A DNA stretch of 9,751 nt. Origin: Ignavibacteriales bacterium. GTDB taxonomy: Bacteria > Bacteroidota > Ignavibacteria > Ignavibacteriales > Melioribacteraceae. How positions within the stretch are numbered: position 1 is the stretch's first letter; every line of letters begins with the position of its first letter. Location: positions 1 to 9,751 of the forward strand of contig QYQI01000059.1 in assembly GCA_007280825.1 (NCBI GenBank), written 5' to 3'. Shown here one piece after another: positions 1-6,150 of this stretch. The notes beneath the pieces are model-generated. The model had not been told where the DNA came from and made no database searches. It worked only from the letters and a program-made list of their open reading frames with translations. The position numbers and the translations under genes were made by a program.

Positions 1-134
1 CATTTATAAAGAGAAATCCGATTCATGCCTGCCAACAGACAAAATTCAAAATCCGAAATCCACGAATAATCTGAATTTAATTCTTCGCTTTCTTTTACAA
101 AGACATTAGGACGCATTTTATTGAAAATAACCAT
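1..134 (-). CDS. possible N-terminal start of a leftward gene (partial, unrecognised)
   Basis: Reading leftward from an ATG at 134, 44 codons stay open to the window edge; a stop lies just two codons upstream of the ATG, so the start would be at 134 or at the next ATG (116). The peptide begins MVIFNKMRPNVFVKESEELN and I do not recognise a family. An AAAGG stretch sits only one base ahead of the first ATG, which is too close for a good ribosome site. Residues 25-31 (W-I-S-D-F-E-F) come from a sequence that looks like a dispersed intergenic repeat, which argues against a true gene. It would be divergent from the envelope operon. It may be only intergenic DNA. Confidence 0.28.
   Translation of the reverse strand, partial: MVIFNKMRPNVFVKESEELNSDYSWISDFEFCLLAGMNRISLYK
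45..61. repeat. short AAATCCG-type repeat-like sequence
   Basis: Bases 45-61 read TTCAAAATCCGAAATCC, an internally near-repeated AAATCCG/AAATCC unit. From memory, stretches of this kind (encoding S-D-F-E-F-like or N-P-K-S-like peptides when translated) are scattered in intergenic DNA of many environmental bacteria. Only about one and a half units are present here, so the assignment is weak. Confidence 0.22.
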
Positions 135-227
135 GCCTTTCTAATTAATATTACTTTTCATTCTAACATTAAATTGCTAATTTTTCATTGATTCTCTTTC
201 GATTTTGTTCAAGCCTCATCCGTTGTG
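135..227. other. AT-rich intergenic region upstream of the envelope operon
   Basis: This stretch between the weak leftward reading frame and the first operon gene has no convincing coding potential. It must contain the promoter of the rightward operon if the operon starts here. TAATTTTT at 178-185 loosely resembles the -7 element of Bacteroidota promoters (TAnnTTTG), but no TTG is at the right distance upstream, so I do not assign a promoter. No strong Shine-Dalgarno site precedes the first gene. Confidence 0.4.
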
Positions 228-1343
228 ATGATGAAGGAATACAAATATAAATCTAAAGTTAGCCTAACCTTCTTTTTTTTCTTTCTACTAATAATAGAAA
301 TTTACCCGCTAAATTTTTTTACATCTCCACCGGAAAATTGGACTGCATATGTGCTATATGTTAAAGACGCAAAGGTCACAGTTCTAAAAAATCCATCTGA
401 TGAGGCCGATACACTTAGCTTTGTTTATTACCGCGATAAAGTTTTGATCGTTGAAGAAGAGTGGCAAAAATTCGGTTGGAAAAAAATTGTTTATCCCGTA
501 AATGGTTTTATACACGAGAAGTCACTCATGACTTTCACGGAGAAAAAAAATATTGATGGAAGACTCAATAACCCGGTTGAAGAAAACGAATATTCGAAAT
601 GGGAATGGGAGATAATTTATTGTAAAAACGAATATGTCTTTGTTAAAGAAAAATCGGATAATGCTTCTGCAACAGTTGGGTTGTTTAGAAAAAATGATAA
701 AGTATTAATCATAAAAGAGCAGTTGAATTTTCAAGGTGTTTGGTCCAAAACAGTTTATCCCGATAATGGATATGTAAAGTTTTCTGAAATGCTTGCCGGC
801 CAGAATTATCCATACTTTGCCGTTGGTGTATCTTATGGCGCATTACATGTGCCATATGAAAAAAATTTGAAAAACTATTTTAATCCGCTTGGAGGATATT
901 TCGAATACAGCAGAGCAAATTGGAATTTTGGTTTTAGAATAGGTTATAATTATTCCGAATCGAGCTTAACCACTTTTTTTAATAAAACACATCAAGTATA
1001 CTTTCATATACTTTATAGATTTTTGAATCTGTTCAATGGCAAGTTAGAAGCATATGCATTAGTCGGCGGCAACTATTGGTTCTCAAGTTTTCAGAATACT
1101 AAATATGGATCTGTCGGAGGATATTATAATATAGAAAAGGATTCCGGTCCCGGATTAATTACCGGCGGAGGATTAATCTATAACATGAGCAGTTTCTATT
1201 TAGAAGTTCAATACATTTTATTTCTGTCGAGACAGGCGAAATTTGGAAAAGAACCAGCACCAGGGGAATTTAGTAATTATAATACTTTGTATCCCGGCTC
1301 GAATCACTTAGAAGTTATTTTCGGGTACAAATTTATTTTGTGA
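228..1343 (+). CDS. double SH3-like domain protein with C-terminal outer-membrane beta-barrel-like domain
   Basis: Predicted exported envelope protein of about 371 residues, first in a four-gene operon. Numbering from a GTG at 225: residues 13-28 form a Phe/Leu-rich hydrophobic segment (signal peptide or membrane anchor, cleavage site unclear). Residues about 42-103 and 128-190 are two copies of one SH3-like module; both carry D-K-V-L-I, then W and K, then V-Y-P-x-N-G-F/Y. Residues about 196-372 alternate aromatic and glycine residues in amphipathic strands and end in F-G-Y-K-F-I-L, typical of an outer-membrane barrel. SH3-like modules often bind cell-wall peptides; binding here is inferred. 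Start is ambiguous among GTG 225, ATG 228 and ATG 231, with no clear ribosome site. Several 7-8 base A or T runs lie in the first 330 bases of the gene. No enzymatic motif seen. Confidence 0.78.
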   Translation: MMKEYKYKSKVSLTFFFFFLLIIEIYPLNFFTSPPENWTAYVLYVKDAKVTVLKNPSDEADTLSFVYYRDKVLIVEEEWQKFGWKKIVYPVNGFIHEKSLMTFTEKKNIDGRLNNPVEENEYSKWEWEIIYCKNEYVFVKEKSDNASATVGLFRKNDKVLIIKEQLNFQGVWSKTVYPDNGYVKFSEMLAGQNYPYFAVGVSYGALHVPYEKNLKNYFNPLGGYFEYSRANWNFGFRIGYNYSESSLTTFFNKTHQVYFHILYRFLNLFNGKLEAYALVGGNYWFSSFQNTKYGSVGGYYNIEKDSGPGLITGGGLIYNMSSFYLEVQYILFLSRQAKFGKEPAPGEFSNYNTLYPGSNHLEVIFGYKFIL

Positions 1344-1368
1344 AAAAAATAATTGTGTTATAGAGATT

Positions 1369-3060
1369 ATGAAAACAAAGATTAAACAATATTTGCCGAT
1401 TATATGTATTGCGATATCCATTCTTCTTTTAATGCAATGCACAAAAGAAAATTTTGTAGAACCGATTGATCCATTTGAAACTCAACGCTTAGAACCAAAT
1501 CCACAAACTTTTCAATTAGGTTCCGGCAATAATGCGCTTCTACTTAAAGCCAACAAAGCAAGTGTTATTCAAACCGATTACGGTTACAGAATTAAGGGAA
1601 GTGTATACATTGAAAATTCTAAGTATGGAGATATAAGATTATCGAATGGTGATTTTGAATTAGTTAAAGATGCAAACGGAAACTTCTTTTCAAAAATATC
1701 TGGACTTGGAATAGCTGAACTGCCGCATGAAGGATTACTAAACAATTTAGCCTTGGAGGGAATGCCGGTTTCAAAGCTTGCTTTTAAGAAGGGAAGTGAA
1801 TTTGAAAGCGGACCTTTTGCTTGGCCGGTAGATCCGGATAGATATTATTTTTATTACGAAAATGATAATCCGTATTCAGCACTAATAACAAAATCTAAGT
1901 TTCAGAATATCCGTAAAGTTGCAATAGATCCACTCGATCCTTATTACTTTACATCATGCGACTTTAACGGATCAAAACTTGGCGATCTATCAGATGTAGG
2001 AATTGCAGTTTCTGTTCAAGGATTAATTCCGTTTACACCGTTAGTAACAAGTTACAACATACCATCGTTCAAGGGAAATTTTTATCTCTCGGGTACAATA
2101 CCTCTAAACAAATACCCGATAGCATTCAGCGGTGAAGCAGTTTTATCTATTGGTTCATCCGGTTCAAATTCGGATGACTTCTTCGCGAATAATAATTCAA
2201 CGTTTAAAATGGGTCTCAACGGAAAAGCAACTCTTGATAATCAAGTTTTGGATTGGTTAAATGTTGAAGTCGTTCTTGGAAAGGCAAGCTTATATCTTGG
2301 TGTTGAAAATTCAGGTAAGACACAAATAAAATTTGTCGGCGAACGCGAAATGCCACCCTCTACACCCAGCGATTTTCTTTATCAAGTCATTGGTCAGGAT
2401 TGGAATTTTTTAGATTACTTAGTTCCTATCGAACAAAAGGAAACTTTTTACGGAACGATAGGAACAGAATTCTCCGAGTGGGAATTAGGATTCAAATCCG
2501 AATCGTCACTCAACATATTGGGCAACAAAATAGACATGGGTCATACTTATCTTGAAATAAATTCTAGTTCAATGCACTTTTCCGGTGAGGTTGTAGTTGC
2601 AGGTCTCAACCGTATAGGCGTAAAAGGATATGCAGAAAGAAACGGCAACTTTGAACTTACCGGTTATATGAGTAATGGTTTGAGTGTAAGTAAAGGCAAG
2701 TTGCATTTTGGTTATGAATTATCCGCGGATGTAACCCTAAAACATGAGAGCGGTACATTCACATTTAGAGGAAGAGTAAAACTTCATGGTGAAGCTTGTC
2801 TCTCTATAGGGAAGATAGACATATGCGTAGATTTTACTATTAGAGCAACTGTTACAATATCATCAAACGGAAATTTTGAAGTCTGCTTCTCAATTGGAAT
2901 CGGGAAATTAGGTTTTGATGTATGTATCAACTATGAAAGCTCATCTTCTGTGAATGAAAAATTTACACAGACCATGACGTATAAAGAAATACCGTTAGAA
3001 CTAGTACCAATGGAAAATAGATTTGAACCAAAAGATTCTAATTCAACTTTTGTAAAATGA
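1369..3060 (+). CDS. large beta-rich lipoprotein of unknown function
   Basis: A 563-residue protein that I cannot place in a named family. Its start is a lipoprotein signal: basic N-terminus, hydrophobic residues 9-22, and a candidate lipid-modified cysteine at 24 (L-L-M-Q-C; Gln before Cys is unusual, but T-K-E-N after it suits surface-lipoprotein signals described in Bacteroidota). The rest is almost all predicted beta strand. From about residue 400 to 522 it has regular short strands with alternating hydrophobic residues and glycine-rich turns, including G-N-F-E at 426-429 and 501-504. Four cysteines (477, 486, 506, 519) cluster in this C-terminal part and could form two disulfides. The gene begins 25 bases after the barrel-protein gene and ends 23 bases before the next lipoprotein gene. 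An elongated beta-sheet or beta-solenoid fold is inference; no catalytic motif is visible. Confidence 0.72.
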   Translation: MKTKIKQYLPIICIAISILLLMQCTKENFVEPIDPFETQRLEPNPQTFQLGSGNNALLLKANKASVIQTDYGYRIKGSVYIENSKYGDIRLSNGDFELVKDANGNFFSKISGLGIAELPHEGLLNNLALEGMPVSKLAFKKGSEFESGPFAWPVDPDRYYFYYENDNPYSALITKSKFQNIRKVAIDPLDPYYFTSCDFNGSKLGDLSDVGIAVSVQGLIPFTPLVTSYNIPSFKGNFYLSGTIPLNKYPIAFSGEAVLSIGSSGSNSDDFFANNNSTFKMGLNGKATLDNQVLDWLNVEVVLGKASLYLGVENSGKTQIKFVGEREMPPSTPSDFLYQVIGQDWNFLDYLVPIEQKETFYGTIGTEFSEWELGFKSESSLNILGNKIDMGHTYLEINSSSMHFSGEVVVAGLNRIGVKGYAERNGNFELTGYMSNGLSVSKGKLHFGYELSADVTLKHESGTFTFRGRVKLHGEACLSIGKIDICVDFTIRATVTISSNGNFEVCFSIGIGKLGFDVCINYESSSSVNEKFTQTMTYKEIPLELVPMENRFEPKDSNSTFVK

Positions 3061-3074
3061 TTAAATAATTTCTT

Positions 3075-3078
3075 GAGG
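3075..3078 (+). promoter_or_regulatory. Shine-Dalgarno site supporting a TTG start
   Basis: GAGG at 3075-3078 lies five bases ahead of the TTG at 3084. No in-frame ATG exists until far inside the protein, and the TTG start gives an intact lipoprotein signal, so this site decides the start of the following gene. Confidence 0.55.
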
Positions 3079-3083
3079 TTGCA

Positions 3084-4328
3084 TTGCTTAAAAGAATATT
3101 AATTTTAATTCTACTTTACATTATTGCAGTTTCATGCAATCCAACTGTGATTGAAGAGAATTACAATTATTCATTTAAAAAAGTATGGTGGTCAGATGTT
3201 ATTGACGGCAATCAAGACGGCTATGCTCAGTTTAAAAGATTGAACTTCAACATTAATATAGCCGAACAAGTTACTAGGAAGATTCAAGCACGCGTATATT
3301 ACAAACTGAAAAGCTCCTCAAGCTTCACTTTTTACGGAGTAACTCAGGAAACGGAAGTAATAGGAAATAATACCGATAATAATTTGTTTTATTCCATCGG
3401 CTCGCCCAATAAAGAGTTAAACAGGGGATACTACGATTTCTCAGTTGAAATTTACGAAGCCAACAGCAGCAAACTAGCAGTAAAAACCGACAGCTCGAAA
3501 ACAGCTTTATTAAATAATGCTTTTGAAGAATCAAACAATGATAATTCTTTTACTATCAAATATAGTTGGTCGGATATTTATGACAGGAATAATAATAATT
3601 ACTGGCGATATGCTACTATGAACATAAATATAAACAACGATAAAAATTTAACAAAGACGGTTGATGTAAATATTTATTACAAAAAAGCAGAATCAACTAC
3701 ATTCACACTTCTTAAGTCAATTGATAACTACAAAGTAATAGGTCAAACTGCCGATACAATAAAATATGTATTCGGCCAGCCGGAACTTAAGCTAACTAAA
3801 GGAGAGTATGATTTCCGCATCGAAGTATTGAGATCGGACATTAACACATTAGTTGCTCTAAAAGATCAAGATGATCCTCTGTTGAATAATATAAAATTCG
3901 AATCGGTAGATGATGACAGTTATTATTATTCAATTCAAAGAGTATGGTGGACATACCCGGTTGATTTGGATGCTGACGGGTTTACCCAAAATCGAATACT
4001 GAATTTTGATGTTGATGTTGATAAAGATGAGAGCCGGACTTTATTCGCTAAAATTTACGTGCTTCATCCGGATTCAACGGATTATGCTCTTTATGATTCA
4101 ACCGCCAATTTTATTATCAAGGGAACAACCGCATTAGATAAATATTCTGTGGGAATCGGATCATCAAAAACCGAATTAGACAGCAGTAGATATGATATTC
4201 TAATCTCTATATATGATGCACTTGCAGCCAAGAAAAAAGTTGAAATAACAACAAGCGGCTCTACCGATACTACTCTTTACAAGCAAAAATTTGAATCAGT
4301 AAAACAAGATACTACGAGACATAGATAA
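3084..4328 (+). CDS. lipoprotein with three choice-of-anchor H-like repeats
   Basis: A 414-residue lipoprotein. The signal is M-L-K-R, a hydrophobic core and lipobox A-V-S-C with Cys18. The mature part is three tandem domains at residues about 28-148, 155-274 and 279-405, spaced 126-127 residues. Each has a V-W-W (or Y-S-W) strand, an Asp/Asn-rich loop, a hydrophobic L-N-F-x-V/I-x-V/I strand, an x-V-Y-Y strand, a V-I-G or I-K-G turn, a G-Y-Y-D-F-x-V-x-I-Y-like strand and a closing F-E-S. This pattern resembles, from memory, the domain of 'choice-of-anchor H family' proteins. The loops of repeats 1 and 3 (D-G-N-Q-D-G-Y; D-L-D-A-D-G-F) look calcium-binding; repeat 2 has lost the pattern (D-R-N-N-N-N-Y). 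Start is TTG with a GAGG site. The stop codon abuts the ATG of the next gene. A surface or periplasmic binding/adhesion role is inference. Confidence 0.75.
   Translation: MLKRILILILLYIIAVSCNPTVIEENYNYSFKKVWWSDVIDGNQDGYAQFKRLNFNINIAEQVTRKIQARVYYKLKSSSSFTFYGVTQETEVIGNNTDNNLFYSIGSPNKELNRGYYDFSVEIYEANSSKLAVKTDSSKTALLNNAFEESNNDNSFTIKYSWSDIYDRNNNNYWRYATMNININNDKNLTKTVDVNIYYKKAESTTFTLLKSIDNYKVIGQTADTIKYVFGQPELKLTKGEYDFRIEVLRSDINTLVALKDQDDPLLNNIKFESVDDDSYYYSIQRVWWTYPVDLDADGFTQNRILNFDVDVDKDESRTLFAKIYVLHPDSTDYALYDSTANFIIKGTTALDKYSVGIGSSKTELDSSRYDILISIYDALAAKKKVEITTSGSTDTTLYKQKFESVKQDTTRHR
3165..4298 (+). repeat. three tandem protein-domain repeats (about 380 bp each)
   Basis: The coding sequence holds three diverged copies of one domain at about 3165-3527, 3546-3905 and 3918-4298. 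Copies 1 and 3 share GTATGGTGG (3183-3191 and 3942-3950) at equivalent places, and the copies end with similar L-N-N/F-E-S peptides. The copies are old at the DNA level; the repeat is mainly visible in protein. Confidence 0.65.
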
Positions 4329-6032
4329 ATGAGATTTAAAACTATCCTGATAATTGTATTTATTTCTATTTCTGTTTTTGTTAATGCACAAAACGAACAA
4401 CTGTTCGAAGAAACACGTATTACCCTTAATGATGCACTAGACAGAAATGCACAAATGCTAAGTTTATCAGATTTTAAAAAATCAACCGAACATTATAACA
4501 AGGCAATAGATATTCTAAAACGAAGAGGAAGTACGAGTTCTACAAAAGACGAATTAGAAAAATCTATTGCGCTTCTTACGATATTAAATGAGGATATCGA
4601 AAAGAGTAATGAGTTCTTTAAGGAAGTACTGACTACAAGGCAGAATGCATTAAAAATTAATTCTGATAAATATTCTCTTTTCTATTGGGGAAAAGCGGAC
4701 GGACTTTTTTCTGAAGCCATTGAGAAATATAATGATCACCATTACGAAGAAGCTTCTTCCATGGTTAATACGATAATAAATTATTATTCGCGTGCAAACT
4801 TATATACAGGAAAAACACTTGATCTGCTTTTTAATTGGGATCCAATAAAAAAAGCCGACAATTCATTAGCATCTCTTATCTCTCCCACGGCTTATGAAAA
4901 AGGATTGAAATATTATTTTACGGCAATAAATGAATTAGCAGACGGAAAGGAAATAATAGAGATCAATAAAAATATTTCAGAATCGGCTAAATATTTTACA
5001 TTATCCGCAGCAACGGCTAATGATTTTTACCGAAAACATTTCAATTGTATTGATGCAAGAAAACAAGCGCAAAGCGCCGGTGCTGAAATATATGCATCAG
5101 AAAATTGGATTGACTCAGAAGATCTTCTTACAAAAGCAGGAAGGGAGTTTGAAGATAAAGATTATGATTCCGCAAAGGATTATGCTGATAAAGCGGATAA
5201 AAAATATATAATCAGCAAAAAGGTTGCTGTTAAGGAAAAGTATTTATCTGTCTCAAGACAAAGACTTGAGCTAGCTCGTGATATGGATTTAGATGATTAT
5301 GCGCCCAAGACATTTGACGATGCTAAGAAATTATTTTTCCACGCCGAAAGTCTTGTCGAATCTGATAAATATACTGAAGCAGAAGTTGAATCAATTGCGA
5401 AAGAATGCGAACAAGAATTAGATAAAGCAAATTGGATTGCACGCATAATAAAATCTATAGAGAAGAAAGAAACGACCTGGGAAAATGTTATAACGAGCTG
5501 GAATATATTGGATAATCTGAATCAGCCGGTTGTTATGTTCGATAAAAAACCCGACTACGGAAAAAAACCGCAACAGATAAATCAATACGATAAAACAAGC
5601 TCACAAACTCTTTCAAAATATAGAACGAGCCAATCTATATTCAACAACATCTCTGAAGTTGACATTGAAATTATTGAGAGCGGTGATAATATACTGATGA
5701 GAATTTATAATATAGATTTTAAACCGGTCGGCTATCGGTTGAATGATGAATCCACCGCGGTTCTCAATGGCTTAATACCCATTTTAGAAAAATTCGATAA
5801 TTCGAAACATCAAATTTGTTCTTATACTGATAATGTTGGTGCGCAAAGGACTAATATTGAAATCTCTAAGAAGAGAGCAAAAAATATTGCAGACTATTTA
5901 AGCAATAACTCGCCTCAGCTTTCCGGCAAAATCTCAGCAGTTGGATACGGTGAGATCAATCCGATTTCTTCAAATTCCAATTTTGAAGGAAGAAGAAAAA
6001 ACAACAGGATCGAAATTATAATCAGTGACTAA
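4329..6032 (+). CDS. OmpA-family protein with N-terminal DUF4398-like helical repeats
   Basis: A 567-residue exported protein likely to link the outer membrane side to peptidoglycan. Residues 1-20 are a signal peptide with cleavage after V-N-A, before Gln21. Residues about 27-370 are mostly helical and contain roughly five hairpin modules of the form 'A/K...x-x-A-x-x-L-F-x-x-A...D-Y-x-x-A' (about 40-65, 113-160, 184-225, 255-297, 322-366). The last (Y-A-P-K-T-F-D-D-A-K-K-L-F) looks most like DUF4398, which often precedes OmpA domains. Residues about 455-567 are the OmpA C-terminal domain: T-D at 500-501 and S-x-x-R at 513-516 supply the Asp501 and Arg516 that in this family hold the diaminopimelate of peptidoglycan; V-G-Y-G-E at 538-542 and N-N-R-I-E-I follow. 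No beta barrel is present. The ATG directly follows the upstream TAA without its own clear ribosome site, indicating translational coupling. Confidence 0.85.
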   Translation: MRFKTILIIVFISISVFVNAQNEQLFEETRITLNDALDRNAQMLSLSDFKKSTEHYNKAIDILKRRGSTSSTKDELEKSIALLTILNEDIEKSNEFFKEVLTTRQNALKINSDKYSLFYWGKADGLFSEAIEKYNDHHYEEASSMVNTIINYYSRANLYTGKTLDLLFNWDPIKKADNSLASLISPTAYEKGLKYYFTAINELADGKEIIEINKNISESAKYFTLSAATANDFYRKHFNCIDARKQAQSAGAEIYASENWIDSEDLLTKAGREFEDKDYDSAKDYADKADKKYIISKKVAVKEKYLSVSRQRLELARDMDLDDYAPKTFDDAKKLFFHAESLVESDKYTEAEVESIAKECEQELDKANWIARIIKSIEKKETTWENVITSWNILDNLNQPVVMFDKKPDYGKKPQQINQYDKTSSQTLSKYRTSQSIFNNISEVDIEIIESGDNILMRIYNIDFKPVGYRLNDESTAVLNGLIPILEKFDNSKHQICSYTDNVGAQRTNIEISKKRAKNIADYLSNNSPQLSGKISAVGYGEINPISSNSNFEGRRKNNRIEIIISD

Positions 6033-6055
6033 TTACTCAAATTTTTGAGATAGTC
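6027..6055 (+). terminator. weak AT-rich hairpin at the end of the envelope operon
   Basis: The OmpA-gene stop codon (6030-6032) lies in an imperfect inverted repeat: GACTA (6027-6031) pairs with TAGTC (6051-6055), and inside it CTCAAA (6036-6041) pairs with TTTGAG (6044-6049). There is no T tract after it and the stem is AT-rich, so it may be only a partial terminator or 3' end stabiliser. Confidence 0.25.
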
Positions 6056-6136
6056 ATTAGATCAACAAAGCGATACTTGAAATTTTCTCCAAAAGATAAA
6101 ATGAATCTTAGTTTTAGATGAAGTATAAATCGCATT

Positions 6137-6141
6137 GGAGG
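6137..6141 (+). promoter_or_regulatory. strong Shine-Dalgarno site deciding the lipase start
   Basis: GGAGG at 6137-6141 lies nine bases before ATG 6151. That start gives a classical signal peptide (M-R-K-K plus hydrophobic core), while the earlier in-frame ATG at 6118 would add eleven polar residues and has no such site. I therefore start the lipase at 6151. Confidence 0.75.
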
Positions 6142-6150
6142 AATACCGTA

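Noticed and set aside
178..185. TAATTTTT as a Bacteroidota-type -7 element ahead of the envelope operon.
   Set aside because: It lacks the final G and no TTG lies about 19-21 bases upstream; the match is no better than chance in AT-rich DNA.
3325..3534. Minus-strand reading frame within the repeat lipoprotein gene.
   Set aside because: It lies wholly opposite a well-supported gene, has a composition unlike a folded protein and shows no known motif.
6077..6102. Possible promoter TTGAAA (6077-6082) and TAAAAT (6097-6102) ahead of the lipase.
   Set aside because: The spacer is only 14 bases, too short for a normal sigma-70 promoter, and such AT-rich hexamers are frequent by chance here.
6118..6150. 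Longer lipase beginning at ATG 6118.
   Set aside because: It would put polar residues before the signal peptide, and the GGAGG site at 6137-6141 lies inside this extension and fits ATG 6151.
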